In this document: positions 1 through 8,368 of the stretch, piece by piece
Layout: each line of letters opens with the position of its first letter
Position numbering within the stretch: the first letter of the stretch is position 1
DNA from: Moraxellaceae bacterium
GTDB taxonomy: Bacteria > Pseudomonadota > Gammaproteobacteria > Pseudomonadales > Moraxellaceae
DNA: 17,341 nucleotides
Reading direction: 5' to 3'
Assembly: GCA_030146505.1 (NCBI GenBank)
Contig: JASLCO010000107.1
Coordinates: 1-17,341, forward strand
Notes under the pieces: generated by a model
What the model saw: the letters and a program-made list of their open reading frames with translations, nothing else
Databases searched by the model: none
Told to the model about the DNA's origin: nothing
Position numbers and translations under genes: made by a program

Positions 1-1
1 G

Positions 2-355
2 CGTTCCGCCAAGGACAAGGGGCAGTCGAATTTCGTGAACCCTGGCCTCACCCTGCTCGGCATCGGTGCGGATTTCGATGTCCTGCCGACCTTGCGCCTG
101 CTCGGCAATGTCTCATGGCTGCGCTTCAACGAAACCGAAGTGCTGGGCGTGCTGCGCAACCAGGCAGCGCCCGACAATGACCTGGGCGTGGACATTTCCA
201 CCGGCCTGCAATGGCGCCCGCGCTATTCCCAGAACATCGTCGTCACCGGCTCCTTTGCCGCGCTGCTGCCCGGCCAGGGCCTGCGCGAACTTTATCCGGA
301 CGAAGGAGCCGTGCCGCTGTATTCGGCACTCTTCAATGTCTTGCTGGCGTTCTGA
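2..355 (+). CDS. Outer-membrane beta-barrel protein, C-terminal fragment
   Basis: Only the last 117 codons are present; the frame is open from the left edge, so the start lies outside the window. The fragment alternates short hydrophobic/aromatic strands with polar turns and ends in a phenylalanine (LLAF). A terminal aromatic residue after an amphipathic strand is the usual BAM-recognised end of outer-membrane barrels. No haem motif is present. Its TGA lies three bases before the ATG of the decahaem cytochrome, so the two are almost certainly co-transcribed and probably translationally coupled. By analogy with porin-cytochrome conduits (MtrB-like or Geobacter OmbB/ExtB-like barrels) it could be the channel holding cytochromes across the outer membrane. 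That role is inferred from context, and no specific family is recognised from this fragment. The internal GTG at 35 is not the real start, because the upstream codons read through in the same frame. Confidence 0.7.
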   Translation, partial: RSAKDKGQSNFVNPGLTLLGIGADFDVLPTLRLLGNVSWLRFNETEVLGVLRNQAAPDNDLGVDISTGLQWRPRYSQNIVVTGSFAALLPGQGLRELYPDEGAVPLYSALFNVLLAF

Positions 356-358
356 ATC

Positions 359-3300
359 ATGAAGACTGTTATCCCCTTTTCCCGCCTGCTTTTCGTGCTC
401 ATGCTGCTCGGCGGCATCGTGCTGGTGGCCCATGCCTCGGGCGGCAGCCATGCCAAAAACGAAGCGGGCGCGCTTGATCGCGTGTTTGGCTCGCGCCAGG
501 AAAACAGCCGGCTCGATGCGGCGGCCGCGCGTGCGGAAAAGCGCCGGCATTACGCCATGGCACCGGCCGCGCCCCGCGCACAAAGCGAAGCGGCGGCACT
601 GCAGAAAAGCGAGGGCTGCATGGACTGCCATGTCAGCACCGACCGCCACACCATGCACGCCAATCCGGCCGTGGTGCTGGGCTGCACGGACTGCCACGGC
701 GGCAATGCCAGCATCACGCGCCCGCCCGGCAGCGATGCCAAAGGCCAGGGCGCGGCTGCCTACCGCGAAGCCATGAATGCCGCGCACATCCTGCCGGCCG
801 ACGAGGCCTTCTGGAATTATCCGTCCTCGGCCAATCCCAAGGGTTCCTACACGCATCTCAACAAGGAAAGCCCGGCCTACATCCGTTTCATCAATCCCGG
901 CGACCTGCGCGTGGCACGCGATTCCTGCGGCGCCTGCCACCTGGAAATCATCCAGGCCTCCGAACGCAGCCTCATGGCCACGTCCGCCATGTTCTGGGGC
1001 GGCGCCTCCTACAACAACGGCATCCTGCCCTTCAAGAACTACATCCTGGGCGAGGCCTATACCGCCGACAGCCAGCCCGCGCAGCTCGTGGGCCCGGTCA
1101 AGCCCACGCCGGAAATGACGGCCAAGGGCATCCTGCCGGAGCTCGCGCCGCTGCCGGCCTGGGAAAGCGTGCCGCCGGCCGACATCTTCCGCGTGTTTGA
1201 AAGCGGCGGCCGCGTCATCAATTCCACCTTCCCGGAAGTGGGCCTGCCCAATTCCACCGGCCTGCTGCAAAAGCTCGACGAACCCGGCCGCCCCGACATC
1301 AAGCAGTCCAACCGCGGTCCCGGCACCGGCAGCCGCATTGCCGTGCCGCTGATCAATGTCACCAAGACGCGCCTCAACGATCCGCACCTCTGGTTCCTCG
1401 GCACCAATGAGCAGCCCGGCGACTACCGCTCCTCCGGCTGCACCGCCTGCCACACGATCTACGCCAACGACCGCAACCCGCTGCACAGCAGCGTGTACGC
1501 GCCGGCCGGCAACAACGGCGAAACGCAGACCGCCGACCCCACCATCCCGCGCAACGAGGCCGGCCACCCCATTGCCCACAGTTTCACGCGCGCCATTCCG
1601 TCTTCGCAGTGCATGACCTGCCACATGCACCAGCCGAATATCTTCGTGAACAGCTTCTACGGCTACACCATGTGGGATTACGAATCCGATGCCCCGCACA
1701 TGTGGCCGGAAAAACAGAAATACCCGAGCGACAAGGAAGCGCGCGAAATCCTCGACCGCAATCCGGAAGAGGCCGCCATACGCGGCAAATGGAGCGATCC
1801 GGACTTCCTGCGCGAAGTCTCCAGCCTGAATCCGGAACTGAAAGACACACAGTTCGCCGACTACCACGGCCACGGCTGGAATTTCCGCGCCGTCTACAAG
1901 CGCGACCGCCACGGCGCCCTGCTGGACAAGGACAACAACATCATTCCCGATGACGACGCGCACAAATTCCAGAAGGCCGTGCACATGGCCTCCATCCACA
2001 TGGAAAAAGGCATGCAGTGCGTGGACTGCCATTTCGGGCAGGACGCGCACAACAGCGGCCACATCTATGGCGAAGTGGCCGCCGCCATAGAAATCGACTG
2101 CGTGGACTGCCACGGCACCGCCACCCGCTATCCCACCCTGCGCACCAGCGGCCCGGCCGCCCGCCCGGGGGGCACCGATCTTTCCCAACTGCGCGTGCAG
2201 GACGGCCGCCAGCGTTTTGTCTGGCGCGACGGCAAGCTGTTCCAGCGCGCCGCCACCGAGCCCGACAAAGAATGGGAAGTCTCGCTGGTGAAAGACAGCG
2301 TGAATCCCGCCAATCCGCACTACAACGCCAAGGCCGCGCGCGCCAAGCTCATGGCCGCCGGTGAAGCCGGCCGCGATGGCCTGTGGGGAATGGATGTGCC
2401 GGAATTCGCGCACAGCAATGAAAAAATGACCTGCTACACCTGCCACACGTCCTGGACCACGAGCTGCTTCGGCTGCCACCTGCCCATACAGGCCAACTGG
2501 AAAACCGAGCGCCACCATTACGAAGGCGGCGAAACGCGCAACTACGCCGGCTACAACCCGCAGGTGGTGCGCGACGATGTCTTCATGCTGGGCATACACA
2601 GCACAGTGAAAGGCAACCGCATCGCGCCGGTGCGATCCAGTTCGGCATTGGTGCTCTCTTCCACCAATGCCAACCGCGAACGCATCTACATCCAGCAGGC
2701 CCCCATCGCCGCCAGCGGTTATTCCTCGCAGGCCTTTGCACCGCATTTCCCGCACACCGAGCGCAAGGAAGAAACCAAGACCTGCTCCGACTGCCACGTT
2801 TCCAGCAAGAACGACAACAACGCCATCATGGCGCAGCTTCTCTTGCAGGGCACCGGCTTCGTGAATTTCGTGGGCTTCAATGCCTGGCTGGGTGAAGAGA
2901 AGAACGTGGAGGCCGTGCAGGTCACGGAATGGGATGAACCACAGGCGGTGATAGGCAGCTATCTGCACCGCTATGCCTATCCGGATTATTTCAAGGCGCA
3001 TGCCGATGCCGGCCGCGAGCTGCAACAGGCGCAGGAGCATGGCAGCGATGGCAATGTCGGCTGCCTGCAATTGCGCGGCGAATACCTCTATGCCGCCGAG
3101 GCCGGCGCCGGCCTGCGTGTCTATGACGTGGCCAGCATCGCCAACAAGGGTGTGGCGCAGCGCATCATCACGGCCCCGTATTCACCGCTGGGCCAGCAGA
3201 ATTTCATCGCCTCGAAAAATGCCACCTGCGTGGCGCTGCCCACCAACCAGCCCATCTCGCCCCTGCGCAACCAGGGCGATCTCATGCGCGTGGCCAACCA

Positions 3301-4258
3301 GGAGCAGCCCTTCCATCCGATCTACAGCTATGCCGTGATCACCGATGCCAGGGAAGGACTCATCCTCACCGACGTGAACACGCTGGCCGACGGCAATGCG
3401 CGCAACAACTTCCTCAAGCGCGCCGTTACCTGGAATCCCGACGGCATACTCAACGGTGCCCGCCATGTCACGCTGGGCGGCCGCTATGCCTATGTCGCCG
3501 CCGATGCCGGCCTCGTCATCGTCGATCTCGACAAGCCCACGCAGCCGCGCCTCGTGGCAACCGTCGCCATTGCCGGGGCACGCGCCTCCGCCCTGCAGTT
3601 CCGCTACCTCTTCGTCACCGGCAAGAAGGGCCTGCAGGTCGTGGACGTGACACATGCCGAAAAGCCCGAGCTCCTGCCCGCCGTCATTCCGCTGGACGAT
3701 GCCCGCCGCGTTTATGTGGCGCGCACCTATGCCTATGTAGCGGCAGGCAGGCAGGGCCTGGCCATTGTCGACGTGGAAAAACCGGATGCGCCCCGGCTCA
3801 TCCAGCTCTTCAATGCCGACGGCAAGCTCGACGATGCGCGCGACGTGGTGATCGGCAGCACCAATGCCTCGCTGTTTGCCTACGTGGCCGACGGCAGGAA
3901 CGGCCTCAAGGTCGTGCAGCTCACCGCGCCCGACACGCAACCGCGCTTCTACGGTTTCTCGCCGGAACCGAAACCGCAGCTCATTGCCTGGCGCAAGACG
4001 GCATCACCGGCCGGCGCCCTTTCACGCGGGCTGGATCGCGACCGCGCCGTGGACGAAAGCGGCGGCCAGATTGCCGTGCTCGGCCGCCTGGGTTCGCGGC
4101 CGTTCAATGTGCGCGAAATGAACCGCATGTACCAGCGCGAAGACGGCTCGGTCTGGACCGTGTCGGATGACGTGAACGCACCCGGTTTCCAGAGCCGTCA
4201 GCCGGCCACCCCGGACAGCAAGACCGGCAGACCTGAAAAGAAAGAAGGCCAAAAATGA
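359..4258 (+). CDS. Exported decahaem cytochrome c fused to LVIVD beta-propeller
   Basis: 1299 aa. Residues 1 to about 28 form a Sec signal peptide (hydrophobic LLFVLMLLGGIVLVA, then AHA-S). There is no lipobox cysteine, so it is not an obvious lipoprotein. Ten CXXCH haem-c sites begin at Cys87, 109, 190, 361, 418, 554, 581, 692, 703 and 809, with a long haem-free stretch between 190 and 361. From about residue 900 to 1200 the protein changes to repeats of the type GL(x)VVDV followed by KP-x-x-P-x-L (GLVIVDLDKP, GLQVVDV, GLAIVDVEKP, GLKVVQL). This is the signature of LVIVD repeats, which build beta-propellers. The charged C-terminal tail is disordered-looking. The ATG is chosen because it directly precedes the signal peptide, 3 nt after the barrel stop. 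Expected role: periplasmic or cell-surface electron transfer, with the propeller as a docking or substrate-binding module. Haem count and repeats are seen; localisation and function are inferred. Confidence 0.88.
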   Translation: MKTVIPFSRLLFVLMLLGGIVLVAHASGGSHAKNEAGALDRVFGSRQENSRLDAAAARAEKRRHYAMAPAAPRAQSEAAALQKSEGCMDCHVSTDRHTMHANPAVVLGCTDCHGGNASITRPPGSDAKGQGAAAYREAMNAAHILPADEAFWNYPSSANPKGSYTHLNKESPAYIRFINPGDLRVARDSCGACHLEIIQASERSLMATSAMFWGGASYNNGILPFKNYILGEAYTADSQPAQLVGPVKPTPEMTAKGILPELAPLPAWESVPPADIFRVFESGGRVINSTFPEVGLPNSTGLLQKLDEPGRPDIKQSNRGPGTGSRIAVPLINVTKTRLNDPHLWFLGTNEQPGDYRSSGCTACHTIYANDRNPLHSSVYAPAGNNGETQTADPTIPRNEAGHPIAHSFTRAIPSSQCMTCHMHQPNIFVNSFYGYTMWDYESDAPHMWPEKQKYPSDKEAREILDRNPEEAAIRGKWSDPDFLREVSSLNPELKDTQFADYHGHGWNFRAVYKRDRHGALLDKDNNIIPDDDAHKFQKAVHMASIHMEKGMQCVDCHFGQDAHNSGHIYGEVAAAIEIDCVDCHGTATRYPTLRTSGPAARPGGTDLSQLRVQDGRQRFVWRDGKLFQRAATEPDKEWEVSLVKDSVNPANPHYNAKAARAKLMAAGEAGRDGLWGMDVPEFAHSNEKMTCYTCHTSWTTSCFGCHLPIQANWKTERHHYEGGETRNYAGYNPQVVRDDVFMLGIHSTVKGNRIAPVRSSSALVLSSTNANRERIYIQQAPIAASGYSSQAFAPHFPHTERKEETKTCSDCHVSSKNDNNAIMAQLLLQGTGFVNFVGFNAWLGEEKNVEAVQVTEWDEPQAVIGSYLHRYAYPDYFKAHADAGRELQQAQEHGSDGNVGCLQLRGEYLYAAEAGAGLRVYDVASIANKGVAQRIITAPYSPLGQQNFIASKNATCVALPTNQPISPLRNQGDLMRVANQEQPFHPIYSYAVITDAREGLILTDVNTLADGNARNNFLKRAVTWNPDGILNGARHVTLGGRYAYVAADAGLVIVDLDKPTQPRLVATVAIAGARASALQFRYLFVTGKKGLQVVDVTHAEKPELLPAVIPLDDARRVYVARTYAYVAAGRQGLAIVDVEKPDAPRLIQLFNADGKLDDARDVVIGSTNASLFAYVADGRNGLKVVQLTAPDTQPRFYGFSPEPKPQLIAWRKTASPAGALSRGLDRDRAVDESGGQIAVLGRLGSRPFNVREMNRMYQREDGSVWTVSDDVNAPGFQSRQPATPDSKTGRPEKKEGQK

Positions 4259-4339
4259 AGACAGCCATTTCCTCCTTGGCCAGAGCCTACTCACAGTTAC
4301 AGCAATACCTGTTTGCAGCACTGTCATTTTTCTTTGCAT

Positions 4340-4444
4340 CGTCGTCCCGGCGCAGGCCGGGACCCATGCGGAGGTGGTTTTCTCGATACTCTATGGGTCC
4401 CTCCCTGCGACCAACGGAAGTCCCTGTGGGACGCCGGGACGACG
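4340..4444. repeat. REP/MITE-like palindromic element with 12-bp terminal inverted repeats
   Basis: The ends CGTCGTCCCGGC (4340-4351) and GCCGGGACGACG (4433-4444) are exact reverse complements. Inside are three further hairpin arms: GTCCCGGC/GCCGGGAC with a 4-nt loop (4344-4363), GACCCAT/ATGGGTC (4361-4367 and 4393-4399), and GTCCC/GGGAC with a 3-nt loop (4420-4432). Nested arms of this kind are typical of dispersed extragenic palindromes or non-autonomous RAYT/MITE-type elements in proteobacteria. It lies between the decahaem stop and the most likely pentahaem start. Only one copy is visible here, so that it is dispersed in the genome is an inference. Confidence 0.7.
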
Positions 4445-4464
4445 GAAGCGGAGATCATGCACAG

Positions 4465-5877
4465 ATGCTGAAGTATCCGGCATCCGACGCCTTTCTGAAG
4501 AAACTGGCGGCAGCCGGCCTCCTGCTGCTGGCCGGCCTGTTTCTTTCCTCTGCAGCCGGCGCCGTACCGCTGCCGCAGGATTCGCTGCACCAGAGCCTGG
4601 GCGTGGCCAACTGCGCGTCCAGCATGTGCCATGGCGCCGTGCAGCCCTGGAAGAATTCCAACATCCTGCACAATGAATATTCCGTCTGGCTGCGCCTCGA
4701 CAAACATGCCGATGCCTACAACGTGCTGCTGAGCGATGACTCGAAACGCATCGCCAAAAAGCTGGGCCTGAAAAAGCCGGCGCAGGACGAAAAAATCTGC
4801 CTCGACTGTCATAGCCACAATCCGCCCGCCAACAAGCGCGGCGAACGTTTTTCCCTGAGCGACGGCGTGTCCTGCGAAGGCTGCCACGGCCCGGCCGAGC
4901 TCTGGATCAAGAGCCATGTTGCCGCCGACGCCACGCATGCCGGGAATATCCGCGACGGCCTTTATCCCACCAACGAACCCGTGGCCATGGCCAGGCTCTG
5001 CGTGAGCTGCCATTTCGGCAACGACAAGAAACTGGTGACGCACCGCATCATGGGCGCCGGCCATCCGCGTCTGGGCTTTGACCTGGATACCTTCGCCAAT
5101 TTCCAGCCGCCGCATTACCGCATTGACGATGACTGGAAACAGCGCAAGGGCGAATTCGACGGCGTGCGTCTCTGGGCCATCGGCCAGGCCGTGGCCGTGC
5201 AATCCCTGCTGGACACGCTCACCGATCCGGTGCGCGGCCGCGATGGCCTCTTCCCCGAACTCGTGCTCTTCGACTGCCACGCCTGCCACCACCCCATGTC
5301 GCAAAAACGCTGGCAGCCGCACCAGGGCATGGGTCCCGGCCGCATACGCCTGAACGACGCCAACCTCATCATGCTGCGCAATATCGTGAAGGTGGTGAGC
5401 CCGGCCAATGCCGCGGCCTTCAGTGCGCAAATCACGAAAGTGCACAGGGCCATTGCCGGCGAGAGCCTGGATGATCCACTGGCCGAGGCGCGCACGCTCG
5501 GAAAAATGGTGGACCAGCAGATCGGCATTTTTGAAAAACGCCGCTTCAGCACGGACGACATCAACGCGCTGCTGCGCCATCTGGTCGATGAAGGCACGGC
5601 CAATGGCTATACCGATTACGCCAGCGCCGAGCAGGCTTATATGGCCATTGCCAGCGTGGCGAGCTACCTGCAGAAATCCGGTGGCCTGGCCGCCGGCAAG
5701 GCCGGCCAGATCAATGCACGCCTGGCCGCCCTGCAGAAAATCCTGGGCAATGATGAAAACTACCAGCCCGATGTCTTCCGCAACGAATTGCTGAAACTGC
5801 GCGCCCTTGTCGGCGGCAGCGCCGGCAATGACAACAACACCAACAACGCCAACAACAGCCCCGCTCCGCGAGCCTGA
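4465..5877 (+). CDS. Pentahaem cytochrome c554-like protein, periplasmic
   Basis: 470 aa from the ATG at 4465. Residues 1 to about 32 are a clear signal peptide (FLKKL then AAAGLLLLAGLFL, cleavage near AAGA). Five haem sites follow: an atypical CX4CH (CASSMCH, Cys50), then CLDCH (112), CEGCH (137), CVSCH (179) and CHACH (271). A CX4CH first haem followed by CXXCH sites resembles the cytochrome c554 family. The C-terminal half (about 300-455) is haem-free and helical-looking and ends in an Asn-rich tail. An alternative ATG at 4255 overlaps the decahaem stop (ATGA) and is in frame, adding 70 residues. That extension is translated through the palindromic element at 4340-4444 and contains a second signal-like hydrophobic stretch. 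I prefer 4465 because the standard signal peptide begins there, with GGAG at 4450-4453. Likely role: periplasmic electron shuttle between inner-membrane or other donors and the outer-membrane decahaem protein. Confidence 0.83.
   Translation: MLKYPASDAFLKKLAAAGLLLLAGLFLSSAAGAVPLPQDSLHQSLGVANCASSMCHGAVQPWKNSNILHNEYSVWLRLDKHADAYNVLLSDDSKRIAKKLGLKKPAQDEKICLDCHSHNPPANKRGERFSLSDGVSCEGCHGPAELWIKSHVAADATHAGNIRDGLYPTNEPVAMARLCVSCHFGNDKKLVTHRIMGAGHPRLGFDLDTFANFQPPHYRIDDDWKQRKGEFDGVRLWAIGQAVAVQSLLDTLTDPVRGRDGLFPELVLFDCHACHHPMSQKRWQPHQGMGPGRIRLNDANLIMLRNIVKVVSPANAAAFSAQITKVHRAIAGESLDDPLAEARTLGKMVDQQIGIFEKRRFSTDDINALLRHLVDEGTANGYTDYASAEQAYMAIASVASYLQKSGGLAAGKAGQINARLAALQKILGNDENYQPDVFRNELLKLRALVGGSAGNDNNTNNANNSPAPRA
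5829..5858 (+). repeat. AAC-rich low-complexity tract encoding Asn-rich tail
   Basis: A run of near-perfect AAC triplets at the 3' end of the pentahaem gene encodes a polar tail (DNNTNNANN). Such triplet tracts are prone to slippage; here the length keeps the frame. It is probably a disordered extension. Confidence 0.6.
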
Positions 5878-5884
5878 GGCCATC

Positions 5885-8332
5885 ATGGACAGCCAGGAAA
5901 ACCTTTCTGCCAACGCCCCCGACGGCGCCGTCTACACCGTTGCCATCATAGGTTCGGGGCCGGCCGGCCTTTCCGCCGCCGCGCGCGCCGCCGAACTTGG
6001 CGTGCCGCATGTGCTGCTGGAGGCGGAAGACCATGCCTCCGACACCATCTACAAATACCAGAAGGGCAAGCACGTGATGGCCGAGCCCGCCATCCTGCCG
6101 CTGCAGAGCGGCATGGATTTCGTGGCCGGCAAGCGCGAGGAGGTCCTGGGCACCTGGAACCGCCAGCTGGACGAACAGGGCATCAACATTCTTTACCGGC
6201 ATGCGGTAAGCACCATCGAACGCGTGGGCCGCCGCCTGTTCCGCCTGCAATGCGCCAACGGCGTGGAGATCATGGCCATGCACGTGGTGCTGGCCATCGG
6301 CCTGCAGGGCAATATCCGCAAGCTGGGCACGCCCGGCGAAAGCCTGGAGCGCGTGCAATACACCCTGCGCGACCCGGATGAATTTGAAGGCGAGACCATC
6401 ATCGTCATCGGCGCCGGCGATGCCGCCATTGAAAACGCGCTGGCGCTGGCGCGGCAGAACCGCGTCATCCTCATCAACCGCGACGTGGAATTCACGCGCT
6501 GCAAGGAAGCCAACCACTCGCTGATCCTCGCCGCCGCCAAGGACGGCACACTGGAAATCCGCTACGGCGCGCGCACCACACGCGTGGAAGAAAGCGATGG
6601 CGAAACGCCGCTGCGCTATGTGGCCAGCACGCCGGGCGGCGAAGAAATCATTCCCTGCCACCGCGTCATCGCGCGCCTGGGCGCCAGCCCGCCGCGCAAG
6701 CTGGTGGAAAGCTTCGGCGTGGCCTTTCCCAACAACGACGCCAATGCCGTGCCCACGGTGTCCGGCACCTATGAATCCAATGTGCCCGGCCTCTACGTGA
6801 TTGGCGCGCTGGGCGGCTATCCGCTCATCAAGCAGGCCATGAACCAGGGCTATGAGGTGGTGTCCACCATCATGGAAATGGCGGTGGTGCCGGCCGACGA
6901 GCCCCTGCTGCTGGCCAAGCTCGCCGCCTTCCGCCCGGACTACAGCGCCAACGAGGCGCTGTCGGTGATACAGCACAACGTGCCGCTGTTCGGCAGCCTC
7001 ACGCGCCTGCAGATGCGCGAGCTCATGGGCGAATCAGACATGCTCATGCCTCAGCCTGGCGACATCATTTTCCGCAAGAACGATTACACCAACAGCTTCA
7101 TTTCCATTGCCGAAGGCTTCGTGGAAGTGGAAGTGTTCGACGAAGCCGGAAACCAGAGCTGGATACGCCTTGAGCGCGGCCAGTTCCTCGGCGAAATGGG
7201 CCTGATTTCCGGTCGCCGCCGCACCGCCACCGTGCGCGCCGGCGAAGACTGCGCGCTGGTGGAAACACCGCGCCGCCTCATGCTCAAGCTGATCGCCTCG
7301 GTGGAAGCCATACGCCAGAAAATCGACGAGGTCTTCCTGCGCCGCGCCATCACCACCTACCTCGCGCCCAAGCTGCCGGCGGAAGCCGTGGAAGAACTGA
7401 TGTCGGACGGCGTGGAAGTGCGCCGTTTCCGCAGCAATGACATTGTTTTCCACGAGGGCGACGCGCCCGATGCGCTCTATCTCATCCGTTCGGGTTCGGT
7501 GACGATTTCCCGCGACGTGGGCGGCCGCGAAGTGGTGCTGTCTTATGTATCTGCCGGCAACTATGTCGGCGAAATGGCCCTGCTCAACGACACGCCGCGC
7601 ACGGCCACCGTGCAGGCCACGGTGCAGACGGAAATGCTGCTGCTCAAGGCCGACACCTTCAAGCGCGTGGTGGACCGCAACCGCGAATGGCGTGCCGATC
7701 TCGAGGGCCGCCTGCTGGAGCGCGTGAAAAGCAATGTGCAGCGCGAAGAACAGTCCGGCGGCAGCGACATCATCCGCTTCCTCATGGGCCAGGGCCTGGG
7801 CGAAGGCACGGATGTGCTGCTCATCGACGAATCCCTGTGCATACAGTGCAACAACTGCGAGACCGCCTGCGCGGAAACGCACCAGGGCATGTCGCGTCTC
7901 AACCGCGCTGCGGGCCCGTCCTTCAACAACATCCATGTGCCGACATCCTGCCGCCACTGCGAGCATCCGCACTGCATGAAGGATTGTCCGCCGGATGCCA
8001 TACGCCGCTCCGAATCGGGCGAAGTTTTCATTTCCGACGCCTGCATAGGCTGCGGCAACTGCGAACGCAACTGCCCTTATGGCGTGATCCAGATGCGCGC
8101 CCCGGCACCGGTGGAAAGCCGCACCGGCCTGCTGTCATGGATGCTCTTCGGCACCGGCAACGCGCCCGGCGAACAGGAAGGCGTCTACGACCCCAGCCAG
8201 CCCAAGAAGGCCGTGAAATGCGATATGTGCATGGACCAGAAAGGCGGTGCTGCCTGCGTGCGCGCCTGCCCCACCGGCGCTGCCATCCGCATGTCGCCGG
8301 AAAAATTCATTTCTTTTGAGACTGATCTCTGA
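5885..8332 (+). CDS. FAD/NAD(P) oxidoreductase - dual cNMP-binding - 4x[4Fe-4S] ferredoxin fusion
   Basis: 815 aa, no signal peptide, so predicted cytoplasmic. Domain order: (1) a pyridine-nucleotide-disulfide-oxidoreductase-like FAD domain with GSGPAG at 23-28 and a second Rossmann NAD(P) motif GAGDAA at 176-181, without the CXXC redox pair of thioredoxin reductases (YpdA-like in that respect); (2) two cyclic-nucleotide-binding domains, about 365-480 and 490-605, each with a phosphate-cassette-like segment (GEMGLISGRRRTATV and GEMALLNDTPRTATV); (3) a DmsB/NrfC/HycB-type ferredoxin with sixteen cysteines in four groups starting at Cys652, 689, 720 and 779, enough for four [4Fe-4S] clusters. 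Start: ATG at 5885, 7 nt after the pentahaem stop, with GAGG at 5876-5879. Frames extending further upstream would overlap the pentahaem gene. Expected role: electron transfer between NAD(P)H and another carrier, possibly gated by cAMP/cGMP. Its partners are not shown by sequence; it sits last in a cytochrome operon. Confidence 0.88.
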   Translation: MDSQENLSANAPDGAVYTVAIIGSGPAGLSAAARAAELGVPHVLLEAEDHASDTIYKYQKGKHVMAEPAILPLQSGMDFVAGKREEVLGTWNRQLDEQGINILYRHAVSTIERVGRRLFRLQCANGVEIMAMHVVLAIGLQGNIRKLGTPGESLERVQYTLRDPDEFEGETIIVIGAGDAAIENALALARQNRVILINRDVEFTRCKEANHSLILAAAKDGTLEIRYGARTTRVEESDGETPLRYVASTPGGEEIIPCHRVIARLGASPPRKLVESFGVAFPNNDANAVPTVSGTYESNVPGLYVIGALGGYPLIKQAMNQGYEVVSTIMEMAVVPADEPLLLAKLAAFRPDYSANEALSVIQHNVPLFGSLTRLQMRELMGESDMLMPQPGDIIFRKNDYTNSFISIAEGFVEVEVFDEAGNQSWIRLERGQFLGEMGLISGRRRTATVRAGEDCALVETPRRLMLKLIASVEAIRQKIDEVFLRRAITTYLAPKLPAEAVEELMSDGVEVRRFRSNDIVFHEGDAPDALYLIRSGSVTISRDVGGREVVLSYVSAGNYVGEMALLNDTPRTATVQATVQTEMLLLKADTFKRVVDRNREWRADLEGRLLERVKSNVQREEQSGGSDIIRFLMGQGLGEGTDVLLIDESLCIQCNNCETACAETHQGMSRLNRAAGPSFNNIHVPTSCRHCEHPHCMKDCPPDAIRRSESGEVFISDACIGCGNCERNCPYGVIQMRAPAPVESRTGLLSWMLFGTGNAPGEQEGVYDPSQPKKAVKCDMCMDQKGGAACVRACPTGAAIRMSPEKFISFETDL

Positions 8333-8368
8333 AGCCACGGCCCGGGCACCGGCAGTACCAGCCGGCGC

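Noticed and set aside
113..3070. Very long minus-strand open frame (985 codons) opposite the decahaem gene
   Set aside because: It is antisense to a gene with ten haem motifs, a signal peptide and repeats. Its composition is Gly/Ala/His/Arg-rich without domains, as expected from GC-rich codon bias on the coding strand.
5807..5884. N-terminal extension of the flavin/FeS protein from an upstream alternative start
   Set aside because: It overlaps the pentahaem 3' end, translates the AAC tract as a Thr/Pro string, and a better ATG with GAGG lies at 5885.
4324..5913. Minus-strand 529-codon open frame opposite the pentahaem gene
   Set aside because: It is the antisense shadow of a gene with five haem sites and has no recognisable motif or ribosome-binding site.
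5711..7972. Minus-strand open frames opposite the flavin/FeS fusion
   Set aside because: They mirror the codon periodicity of the strongly supported plus-strand gene and lack domains.
8345..8366. Hairpin CCGGC/GCCGG between the convergent flavin/FeS and TetR genes as a terminator
   Set aside because: The stem is only 5 bp and no T tract follows on either strand.
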